Source: JAOAPG01 sp963791575 (lineage in GTDB: Bacteria; Acidobacteriota; Terriglobia; Terriglobales; Acidobacteriaceae). Taken from it: a stretch of 64,000 nt of DNA. Made by a program: the position numbers and the translations under genes. Location of the stretch: assembly GCA_963791575.1 (NCBI GenBank), contig CAWBSY010000002.1, positions 248,001-312,000 of the forward strand, written 5' to 3'. The notes under the pieces were generated by a model, which had not been told where the DNA came from, did no database searches, and worked only from the letters and a program-made list of their open reading frames with translations. Below, in pieces: positions 26,923 through 35,782 of this stretch (the first letter of the stretch is position 1; the number at the start of each line of letters is the position of its first letter).

Positions 26923-26955
26923 GGGTGCCCCAGTTGAAGCTCTGCTTGGGCGGGG
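26923..26955. repeat. REP-like hairpin E
   Basis: Same orientation and layout as hairpin C: GGGTG tail, CCCC/GGGG outer stem, and inner stem AAGC/GCTT around TCT, with several substitutions and one extra base. It sits 62 bases after the stop of the small membrane protein. Confidence 0.7.
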
Positions 26956-27075
26956 CTTTCACGTTCGTTCATCCGACCTAGATTCACGCATCCACGCGTT
27001 CAAATTTCTAATCTGAATGCAACCTGCTCTGGGTTGTAGACGTCATATTTCGGGCTGCTTGCAGCCGCGAAAGCC

Positions 27076-28113
27076 ATGCGGTGCTTGGGTTGTGTGCCCT
27101 TAACGTTGATCGTCTGTTTCAATGCAGTGGGCCAAGTCCCCTCATCTCACTGCGACGCCGTTGATAGCCCACTAGTGAACTGCGCGTTCCTAACTCCCGC
27201 TGACAATAATGACATCGACCCGAACCAGCCTGCAGCTATTTCTATTCACCACGGGTCGCTTGCGAAGGATTCCATGAATGCAGCAGCGCGGGAACGTTAT
27301 ACCTCTGTCAACTCGTTCATTTCCGTTCCGCGTAGCGAACGGGAACAGAGATTTCACTGGGGCCAAGCCTTGCGGGAATCCTTCGCTCTTCTTGCGATCG
27401 AGCAGGCTTATGTCGTGCGGGATGACTGGCAATGGGTAGGCGGTCGTAACAGCGAAAACGGCATACCGTTCAATCATTATTGGCGCGATTACAAGCAGTC
27501 GCTCTCGACCTGGGTGCATTCCGGGTGGGATGACGGTGACCCTAAAATGTACGGCTACGTCGGACATCCTATCCAGGGGGTAGCGGCAAGTTATATCTAC
27601 ATCCAGAATGATCCTAAAAGCGAAAAGCTGGAGTTTTCCAATACTAGGGCCTATTGGCGAAGCCGCCTCAAAGCCACATTATGGAATGCTGTCTACAGCA
27701 CGCAATGGAATCTCGGTCCCATCAGCGAAATGACTGTCGAGAAATATGGCACTCGTCAGCGGTCACCATGGAATCAGAACGGGAGTTGGCCGTGCACGAC
27801 GAAACACTGCTACACCGGCGTCGGACAAATTGACTTGGTTATGACGCCAGTCGGTGGCTTAGGCTGGTTGGTAGGGGAAGATATTCTGGACAGGTTCGTT
27901 ACCCGTTGGGTGGAGAACGCCACTCGGAACCGCTTTCTAATTGACGTCACCCGATGCGGATTGGATCCTATCCGAGTCGGAACCAACATCCTTCATGGAA
28001 AGCGGCCCTGGTACCGCGCCTCACGTGACTCAACCAGATTTTATTTCACCAGTCAGTACAAAAAAATCCAGCCAGCGATCAGCAGTGGCTCAGCCGCTGG
28101 CGAAAGCCATTGA
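27076..28113 (+). CDS. Exported protein of unknown function, upstream of a PagL-like gene
   Basis: A 345-residue protein with a short N-terminal signal-like sequence (CVPLTLIVCFNAVGQVPSS). The middle part has HWGQALRESFALLAIEQAY and a Trp-rich region NHYWRDYKQSLSTWVHSGW, GYVGHPIQGVAASYI and GPISEMTVEKYG, suggesting a membrane-associated or outer-membrane protein. I know no named function. Its stop overlaps the start of the PagL-like gene by four bases, so they are cotranscribed, and a shared role in lipid A or envelope modification is likely. Confidence 0.8.
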   Translation: MRCLGCVPLTLIVCFNAVGQVPSSHCDAVDSPLVNCAFLTPADNNDIDPNQPAAISIHHGSLAKDSMNAAARERYTSVNSFISVPRSEREQRFHWGQALRESFALLAIEQAYVVRDDWQWVGGRNSENGIPFNHYWRDYKQSLSTWVHSGWDDGDPKMYGYVGHPIQGVAASYIYIQNDPKSEKLEFSNTRAYWRSRLKATLWNAVYSTQWNLGPISEMTVEKYGTRQRSPWNQNGSWPCTTKHCYTGVGQIDLVMTPVGGLGWLVGEDILDRFVTRWVENATRNRFLIDVTRCGLDPIRVGTNILHGKRPWYRASRDSTRFYFTSQYKKIQPAISSGSAAGESH

Positions 28114-28733
28114 TCGTGCAATGGACAGTCATCGTCCGATTCAGTTCAGCAGCTGCATGTTTCTATCTATTGTTATTTTTTGCAGATCCAGTTTATGCGC
28201 AAGCCGGCCTGCCCAAGGCGCCTCAGCGCAATTGGGATATTGGAGTCTGGCTGGCCGGTGCGACCGGTGAAGAGAGCCTTAACTCTTTTTCCGAAGCGCA
28301 GATTTTGACCGCGGGAGTCTTCATAGGCAGGGTGCTCACTGGCGAAATCGGCAGCGGTTGGAGGCGTGGCCGCTTCGAGTATGGATTCGACGTGGTTCCA
28401 GTATTTCGGCAAGCGCGGCCACAATCAGTCTATGGCGGCGGTTTTGAACCGGTCATTTTGCGCTGGAACTCCAGCCTGCATGCCGGACTCGCAAGGCCAT
28501 ACATCGAATTGGCGGGAGGCGCCGTCCGCACCAACTCCAATCTCCCAGCGGGAGACACTTCAAGTTTCAACTTCACGGCCCGCGGTGGCGGCGGAATTCG
28601 GATATTCGTAAAACGCCAGCAATCGATCGAAATTGGCTGCAATTGGTGGCACATCTCCAACGCGAATTTGGGCGTGCGGAATCCGGAGTTCAACGGGATC
28701 CAAATGAGCGTGGGCTATCACTGGTTCAAATAG
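28110..28733 (+). CDS. Lipid A 3-O-deacylase, PagL-like (acyloxyacyl hydrolase family)
   Basis: A 207-residue outer-membrane beta-barrel of the PagL family, which removes the 3-O-acyl chain from lipid A. An N-terminal signal peptide ends near PVYAQA. The catalytic region near the C-terminus reads WWHISNANLGVRNPEFNG, where the His and Ser of the HxSN-type motif are seen, and the chain ends in the aromatic GYHWF typical of outer-membrane proteins. Start is TTG 28110 (overlapping the previous stop) or GTG 28116. Together with gmhA, gmhB and the hddA remnant downstream it points to an LPS locus. Confidence 0.85.
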   Translation: MIVQWTVIVRFSSAAACFYLLLFFADPVYAQAGLPKAPQRNWDIGVWLAGATGEESLNSFSEAQILTAGVFIGRVLTGEIGSGWRRGRFEYGFDVVPVFRQARPQSVYGGGFEPVILRWNSSLHAGLARPYIELAGGAVRTNSNLPAGDTSSFNFTARGGGGIRIFVKRQQSIEIGCNWWHISNANLGVRNPEFNGIQMSVGYHWFK

Positions 28734-29353
28734 GTGGGGGGCTGGGTCCTGGCGAGCCGCATTGCGTGCGACATCTTTGGATCATGGGTGCTCTCGTTGT
28801 GGGCTGATTCCCGAAAAGAAGAGTAACGAACAGGGCGCAGTCATGCTTCTCGATTCTTGCTGTTCACAACCACAGAGGCGAAAAGTACATCGCCAAGAAA
28901 ATTAGCGCTGCCGATTGCGCTGCCCAGCACTTTGATTCCGATGGCCTACCGGTCGAGCCTTATACGCCAGTGCAAATACAAACTCAGCGAATTTTCTCTA
29001 AGTCCTTCATTTCTTGTGCAGCAACTCCTTTTAAGGCGGGGGTCGATGATTCGGGTCCATCCCCGCTCACCAAATATCCGCTTAGAACATTTCATTTGCG
29101 CAGTCGGTGCCTTTTCAGGCATACCTGATCTTACGACTTTGCAACCCATTGAGCGGAAGTCGGCAGCGTTAACGGATATACCAAAAAGTGAAATACCTTC
29201 GGCTGGCTGCTCATCAAACATTTTTCAATTGATTTAAGCGCGAAGGAGAGGTTCTTTAGCGGCAGCTTGAGTGTATATTTGGGTGGTTTAGAAAGGCAGG
29301 AACTGGGAAGTTGTAAGGCAGGGTAGGCTTAATTGGGATTCAGAGTGAGATTG
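28734..29353. other. Intergenic region with a tRNA-Lys 3' fragment
   Basis: About 620 bases. Two ORFs on opposite strands here (about 28857-29237) are not credible as genes: the minus-strand one translates as WTRIIDPRLKRS, a pattern I recognise as the antisense of a tRNA-Lys gene. The only supported object is the tRNA fragment at 29027-29072. Confidence 0.5.
29027..29072 (+). pseudogene. 3' fragment of a tRNA-Lys(UUU), possible attachment-site remnant
   Basis: Starting with the anticodon loop CTTTTAA (anticodon TTT), the geometry follows a tRNA exactly: five-base stem strand GGCGG, five-base variable loop, T-stem GATGA/CCATC with one mismatch, seven-base T-loop TTCGGGT, seven-base acceptor strand CCCGCTC, then A and CCA at 29069-29072. 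The 5' half is absent: the anticodon stem pairs only two bases and no GAGCGGG acceptor strand lies upstream. Such 3' fragments are usual att scars of integrating elements. Confidence 0.55.
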
Positions 29354-29974
29354 TCAGGCGATTGACTCGGCGTGGGCTGGGTCCACCGATTCCCATTTCA
29401 TTTCTTTAGCCTTCAGGCTGGGATGGGACACTAATAGGTGCCAAATGATAGCTTGAAAGGATTCCGTGTGCGGCGTAACTGTTTCTGGATTTACAGTGGG
29501 GATTATTACGCAAGCATCCGCAATGCGGGCGGTGAATCCTCCGTCTCGTCCCACGATGCCGCAGATTCTAGCTCCAACTTCGCGAGCCAACTGGAGTGCG
29601 CTAACTAGGTTCGCGCTGATCTTGCGTTCGACATCTCCTCCGCCTACAGAAAAAACGAAGACGGCATCCTCCTGGCGTAGGTGACTGCCTTGCAACCAAT
29701 TTCGGTAGGACGTGTCCCACCCGTCATCGTTGATGCGGGCTGTGAGTTCGGAAACGTTATCGGTCGGCGCGTAACATTCAATGCCAGCAATCTTGCGAAA
29801 GTCGTTGACGGCGTGAGAGGCATGGCCCGCTCCGCCGCCTACCCCGAGAAAAAATATTCTTCCCTTTTGACGCCTGACTTCCAGGAGCACTTCCAGAATA
29901 CGCTCCACCTGCGCATGATCCAGTTGATGAACGATCTGAATCGCCTCGTCAAAGTACTCAGCTATATAGTTCAT
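29354..29974 (-). CDS. gmhA: Phosphoheptose isomerase, GmhA-like (SIS domain)
   Basis: A 206-residue SIS-domain protein of the GmhA type, converting sedoheptulose 7-phosphate to heptose 7-phosphate at the start of ADP-heptose or GDP-heptose synthesis. The SIS fold shows FFLGVGGGAGHASHAVNDF and VFVFSVGGGDVERKIS; the C-terminal PHTESFQAIIWHLLV carries the acidic/His residues of GmhA-type isomerases. In this strand the neighbouring genes are a methyltransferase, gmhB and an hddA remnant, a heptose locus. Confidence 0.88.
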   Translation of the reverse strand: MNYIAEYFDEAIQIVHQLDHAQVERILEVLLEVRRQKGRIFFLGVGGGAGHASHAVNDFRKIAGIECYAPTDNVSELTARINDDGWDTSYRNWLQGSHLRQEDAVFVFSVGGGDVERKISANLVSALQLAREVGARICGIVGRDGGFTARIADACVIIPTVNPETVTPHTESFQAIIWHLLVSHPSLKAKEMKWESVDPAHAESIA

Positions 29975-30087
29975 CTCAATCTCCGGTCAGAAAAATTGGT
30001 TTGAAAAATTCGGAATAATTGGACGATATTCCGAGGGAACACTCCACATCGATCCGCAGTTGACTGACGAACTCGCTCTGAATCGGC

Positions 30088-30990
30088 TCACCCCATCTTG
30101 CGTGCCGCTAATATTGTTGAATAGCCGAGTAAAAGCTTCTTCCCCGAAATTAAATACAGGCACTCCGAAAAGCCGTACAGCAAAGTTTTCGCCACATTTT
30201 TCCAGGTGTCTTGATTGACCATGATGGGAGCATTGCGTATGGCGAATACCTGAAAGCCACATTTCTCCGCTAATTGCGAGATCGTTTTCGGCTCGAATGA
30301 GCAAAGGTGAGCGGGGGGATCGAATCCGACTAAAGGATGCTTGCGGGTATTCATCCAAAACGGATCCGCGAATCCTAGTTTCTGCCTTGTCTTTCCCACC
30401 AAGGCATGAAACCGCGAATCCGGCACGCCCAGGATGAGCAGCCCGCCTTCGACCATCAGCTCCCGCAGATCGGTCAGAACCTGCTTCGGATCGGGCACAT
30501 GCTCGATTACGTTCAAGATTGTTACAACATCGAAATTGCGGCGAGTGGGTACGGCCAAGAATTCTTCAATGCTTCCGGTATAACAGTCGATCCCGTTTGC
30601 TGAGCGTGCGAACTCGCTATTTTTCGGCGACGGTTCCACGCCATAAACGGAGAATCCAGCTCCGCGCATGGCGATGAGAAAATTGCCGCGCGAACTTCCG
30701 ACATCCAAGACCGATCCGTTCTGGCGGAAGCGAAGCACAAAGTCCCGCATGGCGCGATCGAATTCTTCTTCACCGTCCCCTCGCCAAGTGCTCTCGATAT
30801 CGAATCCGGCATAGAATTCACGGAGCTCACGGTTCGTAGGTTGCGGATTGACGTAGCGCAAGCCGCAATCCTGACACTTTACAATCCGGTAGCCCCGGCC
30901 TTGTAGGTATTCGGAGGAGTATGGACTGCCACAAACGCGACAATCGACGGTCACTCGGCTTTGCATCGTCACTAGTTGCGGAGCAGCCAT
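30088..30990 (-). CDS. Class I SAM-dependent methyltransferase with N-terminal zinc knuckles
   Basis: A 300-residue protein. The N-terminus has paired CxxC motifs (CRVCGSPYSSEYL, then KCQDCGLRYVNPQP), followed by a class I methyltransferase fold with the SAM-binding SVLDVGSSRGNFLIAM and the later segments VVTILNVIEHVPDPKQVL and GGLLILGVPD. The zinc-knuckle plus methyltransferase layout is common in surface polysaccharide loci. The target is unknown; a sugar or nucleotide-sugar is likely from the neighbours. It ends 113 bases before gmhA and starts 10 bases after gmhB stop, consistent with one operon. Confidence 0.87.
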   Translation of the reverse strand: MAAPQLVTMQSRVTVDCRVCGSPYSSEYLQGRGYRIVKCQDCGLRYVNPQPTNRELREFYAGFDIESTWRGDGEEEFDRAMRDFVLRFRQNGSVLDVGSSRGNFLIAMRGAGFSVYGVEPSPKNSEFARSANGIDCYTGSIEEFLAVPTRRNFDVVTILNVIEHVPDPKQVLTDLRELMVEGGLLILGVPDSRFHALVGKTRQKLGFADPFWMNTRKHPLVGFDPPAHLCSFEPKTISQLAEKCGFQVFAIRNAPIMVNQDTWKNVAKTLLYGFSECLYLISGKKLLLGYSTILAARKMG

Positions 30991-31000
30991 ATTTTCTCCT

Positions 31001-31675
31001 TTAACAACATGTTTGGAACGCGTTCCGCGGAGATGGTTTGATCATTGATCTCACGCTGCTCGCCGCATCGAGCTGAATATCCTGTTGGATCAATCTCGAG
31101 GCCGCAAGAAGATCTTTAGCTACAAACGCGGGCCGTAAACCACGCGGATGGATGAACTCGCAGTGCTCGCATTTCCAGCGGCCCACGAAAATTGTTTTGC
31201 AACCAGCCCGATTTCCTGCCTCGATGTCAGTAAGTCCGTCGCCCACCATGTAGGAATCATTCAAAGACAAATCCAGATCCCGGGCAGCTCGCGTCAACAT
31301 GCCAATTCCGGGCTTGCGGCATGTGCACCGCTTGCGAAGCTTCGTTACCAGAGCGTCGGGATGGTGAAGGCAGTAGTAGGTGGCATCGACGTGAGCTCCG
31401 GCGGCCTTTAGTGCAGCATCGAGTAAACCTTCGAGCGCCGGGAGAAGAGTGGCCTCGAAGTGCTCCTTCCCAATTCCGGGCTGGTTGGAAACGATGACGA
31501 CAGTAAGACCAAGCTCATTGAGCAAACGAATCGCTTTCGGCACGCCGGGAAGCAGGCAAAATTGTTTGGTGGTAAAAGGAGAGTCCACAATACCTGCGTC
31601 CTGATGGTAGATGAGGCGGTTAATGACTCCGTCTCGGTCGAGAAAAACTGCGGGTCGGGCAGACATATATTTCAA
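31001..31675 (-). CDS. gmhB: D-glycero-D-manno-heptose 1,7-bisphosphate phosphatase, GmhB-like
   Basis: A 224-residue HAD-family phosphatase of the histidinol/GmhB group, removing the 7-phosphate from heptose 1,7-bisphosphate. The nucleophile motif is FLDRDGVIN, motif II is SNQPGIG, the zinc-binding loop reads YCLHHPD and CTCRKPG, and the last acidic motif is VGDGLTDIEAGNRAG. Start at 31675 or the Met at 31666. It sits between the hddA remnant and the methyltransferase on the minus strand. Without a working kinase the phosphatase may lack its substrate from this locus. Confidence 0.88.
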   Translation of the reverse strand: MKYMSARPAVFLDRDGVINRLIYHQDAGIVDSPFTTKQFCLLPGVPKAIRLLNELGLTVVIVSNQPGIGKEHFEATLLPALEGLLDAALKAAGAHVDATYYCLHHPDALVTKLRKRCTCRKPGIGMLTRAARDLDLSLNDSYMVGDGLTDIEAGNRAGCKTIFVGRWKCEHCEFIHPRGLRPAFVAKDLLAASRLIQQDIQLDAASSVRSMIKPSPRNAFQTCC

Positions 31676-31714
31676 AGCAATCGGGAACCGCCAATAGTCT
31701 ATATGCAGAAATCT

Positions 31715-32700
31715 TTAAGCGTGAGCTACCAAAGCTGCCGCGCGCCGGAAATGATGATTCTTTTCCTGGCGCTGAATATGAGCCAGTCGCCCGTCGCGGG
31801 AGACCATGTCAAACACCACTTTGCTGCCTTCGAACTCGAAGCGGAAGTTAAGTTCGCGCAATCCAGCGTGCCGCATGGCATCACGCAATTGAGGTTTTTT
31901 TTCTTCACAATAGAGCATCAGAAAACCGCCACCACCTGCGCCACATATTTTTCCTCCGATGGCGCCGTTCTGCTTCGCCAGTTCGTACCAGCCATCGATT
32001 CGCTGGCTGCTGATGCCTCCCGAGAGCCTTTTTTTGTCTGCCAGTGAACGTCCAGCAGTTCGCCGAAGCGGTGCAGGTTGCCACGCATGATGGCGTCTCG
32101 AATGTCGATGCCGATATTTTTGATTTCGCAAAGACTATCGACGACCACGCCGTTCTTCTTCTTGGTGTCACTGTCTTGTTTTTCGAGGATGTTCACCGTA
32201 TCCCGGGCGGCGCCGGTATAAAACAGAAGCATATTGCTCTCGAGTGCTTCCAGCAGTTCTACACTCAAGCACAACCGGCTCGCCTTGACGCGTCCATCTT
32301 TGTCGATATGCAGTGCGGTTAACCGCCAAAAGCAGCCATGTACTGATCTTGTTTCCCAATAGGTTTTTGCAGACGATCCAGTTCGATCTGACAGGCTTCT
32401 TCCGCCAGGCGCTCGGGACTGATAGGTGTTTGCGTCAAGCTATGCATCGCATTGAGCAAGCCAACCAGATAACAACTGGATGATCCCAAGCCGGTGCCGG
32501 CCGGAATGTCGGCTACGGAGACGATCTCGATTCCATTGTCGATGTGAAAATAGCGCAATGCCTCGCGTGCCAGCGTGTGCTGGACGTCATCCACATGCCG
32601 CACCAGCTCTGTCTGGTTATATTGCACACGAATGGTGTCGTCCAGAATTGGCGTGTTGACGTTCAGGTACATGTATTTGTCGATGGCAACAGCGGAAGAG
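31715..32700 (-). pseudogene. Remnant of an HddA-type heptose 7-phosphate kinase (GHMP family)
   Basis: Three minus-strand frames in series reconstruct most of a GHMP-family D-glycero-D-manno-heptose 7-phosphate kinase: AIDKYMYLNV and the ATP-binding IPAGTGLGSSSCYLVGL in frame one, LTALHIDKDGRV through GELLDVHWQTKK in frame two, and SSQRIDGWYELAK with the GAGGGGFLM glycine motif in frame three. The first break is one missing base at about 32318-32326; the second falls in a run of seven T at 32029-32035. The N-terminal ~30 residues, including the substrate loop, are missing because the sequence joins a response-regulator gene at about 32690. Confidence 0.88.
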
Positions 32701-33132
32701 AAAGGCACTGAGTTGCGCAGGGCAAGACGCTTCGCCATTGGCAACTGCACGTACGGTTGCAACCACTTCCAGCGCGGAAGCGTCTTTCAAAACGTATCCT
32801 AACGCGCCTTCGCGTACGCACTCCATAAATGCTTGCTCGTCTGCGTCCATGCCGATCATTACGATCTTGATTTGGCGAAGGTCGCGTTGCGCTCCGCGAA
32901 GCAATTCCCGATTCGGCAAATTGGCAATAAACGAATCCATCACCAGGACATCCGGCGCGGCGGCAATGATTTGCTCCATGCTGAGCGGAGAAAGCGCACA
33001 CGCACCTACGACTGAGATATTTTTCTTACAGAGAACTCGGGTAAGAGCCTCGCGAAGTAGACGGTTTTGCGCCAGCAAGAAAACGGAATACCGCTCCGGA
33101 GAAGCTGACAATTCCGCGTTCACGAGCGGCAC
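32617..33132 (-). pseudogene. Truncated response regulator (NarL/FixJ type), fused to the hddA remnant
   Basis: The ORF starts as a receiver domain: YSVFLLAQNRLLREAL, the phospho-Asp in DVLVMDSF, and the signalling Lys in GYVLKDAS, then EVVATVRAVANGEA as in NarL/FixJ regulators, where a LuxR-type helix-turn-helix should follow. It does not: after about FLFR the reading frame passes into the hddA sequence read out of frame. The N-terminal acidic pair is also replaced (LAQN). A deletion that removed the DNA-binding half here and the start of hddA explains both. Confidence 0.75.
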
Positions 33133-33374
33133 GACTTATTATCGGTTCGGGCAGGAAAATGAAAGTCGCAGTTCTGGAGTGCGACCGGAAGACTGATGAG
33201 CATGGATAGAGATTAGGAGAATGCTCGACGCATGTCTGTGATTTAGGTCATTTCGTGCTGTGGAAAACTGCCGTACGGCTCTCCTTTGCGCAGCGACTTG
33301 CTGTACTCCTTCGACTTCTCCATACTCGCATCCTATACACTTCGTTATTCGCGTAATGCAAGAGGAGACATAAG

Positions 33375-34259
33375 ATGAGTTGGGCAACTAAGCGGGCGAA
33401 GCCTTACCGCGTTGAGCATGGCAAGAAGTTCCGTCTTAAAGACTACGACCCCGCTGACACCGGAGGCTTGCACTCCAAAGAACATGCCGAGGAACTTCTG
33501 CAGAAGGGCATCGCTTCAATGGCTGACCTGCAAGACAAACTCTACGCCCAGGACCGCTGGGCAGTGCTACTGATCTTTCAAGCCATGGACGCGGCCGGCA
33601 AAGACGGCGTCATCAAGCACGTCATGTCCGGCCTCAATCCCCAGGGCTGCCAGGTTTATTCCTTTAAGGAGCCGTCGACCGAAGAGCTGAATCACGACTA
33701 TCTCTGGCGCACCATGCAGCGCGTTCCGGAACGCGGCCGAATCGGCATCTTTAATCGCTCCTATTATGAAGAAGTGCTGGTGGTGAGAGTCCACAAAGAA
33801 ATCTTGGCCAAGGAACGCATACCCGAACCTCTAATCACGAAACATATTTGGGAAGACCGCTTTGAGGACATGAATAATTTCGAGCGTTATCTTTCCCGTA
33901 ATGGAATCGTGATTCGAAAATTCTTTTTGAATCTGTCGAAGGAAGAGCAGAAGAAGCGCTTTCTTGCCCGCCTCGACCATCCAAACAAGAATTGGAAGTT
34001 CTCCGCTGCTGATGTCCGCGAACGTGCCTGTTGGGACGACTACATGAAGGCCTACGAAGAAATGATCGAAAATACCGCGACCAAACACGCGCCCTGGTAT
34101 GTCGTGCCAGCGGACAACAAATGGTACACACGCCTGGTTGTGGCCGCCGCGATCACTGAAACTTTGGATGACCTGAAACTGGACTATCCAAAGTTGACCC
34201 CCGAACAGCGCAAACAGCTGCAGGAGGCTAAGAAGATTCTGGAACGGGAGAAGGATTAA
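33375..34259 (+). CDS. Polyphosphate kinase 2 family protein
   Basis: A 294-residue PPK2-family enzyme, transferring phosphate between polyphosphate and nucleotides. The Walker A-like segment is QAMDAAGKDGVIKHV (residues 69-83), the Walker B region is RIGIFNRSYYEEVLVVRVH, and the lid has EEQKKRFLARLDHPNKNWKF. Length fits the single-domain PPK2. GAGG precedes ATG 33375. Monocistronic; neighbours give no further hint. Whether it prefers NMP or NDP substrates cannot be told from sequence alone. Confidence 0.94.
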   Translation: MSWATKRAKPYRVEHGKKFRLKDYDPADTGGLHSKEHAEELLQKGIASMADLQDKLYAQDRWAVLLIFQAMDAAGKDGVIKHVMSGLNPQGCQVYSFKEPSTEELNHDYLWRTMQRVPERGRIGIFNRSYYEEVLVVRVHKEILAKERIPEPLITKHIWEDRFEDMNNFERYLSRNGIVIRKFFLNLSKEEQKKRFLARLDHPNKNWKFSAADVRERACWDDYMKAYEEMIENTATKHAPWYVVPADNKWYTRLVVAAAITETLDDLKLDYPKLTPEQRKQLQEAKKILEREKD

Positions 34260-34899
34260 TTCCAAAGAGTTGCCCAAATCCGCCTAAGACGCCCAGCTGA
34301 GCTCCCAAAGGCTGAATTGAGGCTTTTCACCCTTCCACTTTAGTGCTACTTACCCGGCACCATTGGTTCATTGACCCATTGCCGTTCCATTGCTACTTTC
34401 GATTTAACAGGTGGTGAGTGTCGGTCTCCCCTAGGTCGATGTGGATTTCTAGAGCGTGGGGTGACCTATGAAACTTATTCACGTTTGTTACGTGGCAGTA
34501 GGATTCGCGGTGGCTCGTTTGCTCTTTAAGCGGCAGCCGGTGCAAGCGACTGATCCTGTTATGCGTCTTCGTCGATCTGGTCTTTTGTAAAAACTGGTTA
34601 GACTCTGGCCTGGTTGGGTGTGCGGAGCCCCGTTGCGTGCCATTCGTCCCCGCATACCCAACCTTATTTTCTTCTTGTCACTCGTCATTTTCCACTGGTG
34701 CTACGACCAAAGTTTATCTTGCCTAGCCGGACCCAACCTCGAATCTCACTACAATTCAATTAGCGGATTTTTCGCTACTTCGTGTCGATGGTTATCGATT
34801 GAATCTAGTAATCAGTTAAGTCCTGGTTACCTGCGGTACGTAGGTTTGCCGCGGTCTTTGCAGCAGAATGGCTGGAGAGGCTTGAGCCTAAGCGCATTC
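34260..34899. other. Intergenic region with one possible short ORF
   Basis: About 640 bases between PPK2 and the secreted protein at 34900. The in-frame extension of the latter back to 34618 has no ribosome binding site and encodes an unlikely leader. The only other candidate is the 40-codon ORF at 34468-34590. No terminator or RNA gene was seen. Confidence 0.45.
34468..34590 (+). CDS. Possible 40-residue membrane peptide
   Basis: ATG 34468 is preceded by GGGGTG and opens a 40-codon frame ending TAA at 34590. The peptide has one hydrophobic stretch (HVCYVAVGFAVARLLF) followed by a basic tail (KRQPV and MRLRRSG), a layout typical of small single-span membrane peptides. There is no homology evidence, so this is speculative. 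Confidence 0.3.
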   Translation: MKLIHVCYVAVGFAVARLLFKRQPVQATDPVMRLRRSGLL

Positions 34900-35751
34900 A
34901 TGTGTCGTAATTTTCATTTAACGTTCGCCATTCTCCTGGTTGGAGCGTTCCTGCCGGCGATGGCCACCGCCCAAACCACAGAGTGGCAGCCGGACACAGG
35001 CACCGTTGCCTTGGGCGATGTCGCTCGCTCCCTGCGCAATAAGAAGGCACCTGATCCTGCGCCTCAATCCGTCATCGACAATGACAATCTATCCAAGGTC
35101 ATGGAAGACGCGGATAGCCAGCGGCAGAGTGGCAAACCCGTGTTCTCTGTGGACAGCGCGAGAAACCAGTTCCAGATGTCTTCTCCCGATGGCAGTTGCA
35201 GTCTGTCTTTCAGTGCGGAAGCGGCCTCTCTAGTCTCGACGCCTTATATCACGCAGGATCTTCCAGACAGTGAACTCGCGAAACTCGATGGGCCCGCGGT
35301 CGTTCATGGCAAGACTTTGCAGATCTCTGTCTACAACGGATCGTCATGGAACGTTAAGGAAATAACGGTTGGACTGACCATCGTTCGGCACGATGCACCG
35401 GTACCGACCGCATCCTACTATGGCACAGCAAAATTGATTCCAGCTTCCGCGGGCGATGGTCCGACTGAAAACGCAGAACAGAATTCAGAGAACACTCAGA
35501 AGCGTCCCGATTCCACCGTGCTCTATCACTTGAAAGGATGGGCCGCATCGCAGGCGACTACGGTGTTCGAAGAGAATATAGAGATGCCGCTAGATGCCGG
35601 ACAAGAGTGGCATTGGGCTATCGTGCAAGCCAGGGGAACTCCGCCGAAACCAGACGCAATTCCAGCATCAATCGTTGCGGGAAATCCGGCGTCACCTGCC
35701 GGAAGTCCCGCGCCTATTACAGCTGCTCCCGAAACTGCAGACCATCAGTAA
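34900..35751 (+). CDS. Secreted hypothetical protein
   Basis: A 283-residue protein with a signal peptide (NFHLTFAILLVGAFLPAMA, cleavage near ATA-QTT). The mature part has VALGDVARSLRNKK, a central beta-rich region (LQISVYNGSSWNVKEITVGL) and a Pro/Ala-rich C-terminal tail. No known family was recognised. ATG 34900 was chosen because it makes a normal signal peptide. Likely envelope or periplasmic; it faces the convergent SDR genes. Confidence 0.78.
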   Translation: MCRNFHLTFAILLVGAFLPAMATAQTTEWQPDTGTVALGDVARSLRNKKAPDPAPQSVIDNDNLSKVMEDADSQRQSGKPVFSVDSARNQFQMSSPDGSCSLSFSAEAASLVSTPYITQDLPDSELAKLDGPAVVHGKTLQISVYNGSSWNVKEITVGLTIVRHDAPVPTASYYGTAKLIPASAGDGPTENAEQNSENTQKRPDSTVLYHLKGWAASQATTVFEENIEMPLDAGQEWHWAIVQARGTPPKPDAIPASIVAGNPASPAGSPAPITAAPETADHQ

Positions 35752-35782
35752 GTCGCCAATTAAAGCGAGTGCGATCCTTCGT

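Noticed and set aside
28857..29237. ORFs on both strands here, one reading WTRIIDPRLKRS
   Set aside because: The minus-strand peptide is the well-known antisense translation of tRNA-Lys; the plus-strand ORF has no ribosome binding site. I attribute both to the tRNA fragment.
34618..34899. In-frame extension of the secreted protein upstream of 34900
   Set aside because: It would bury the signal peptide; no ribosome binding site.
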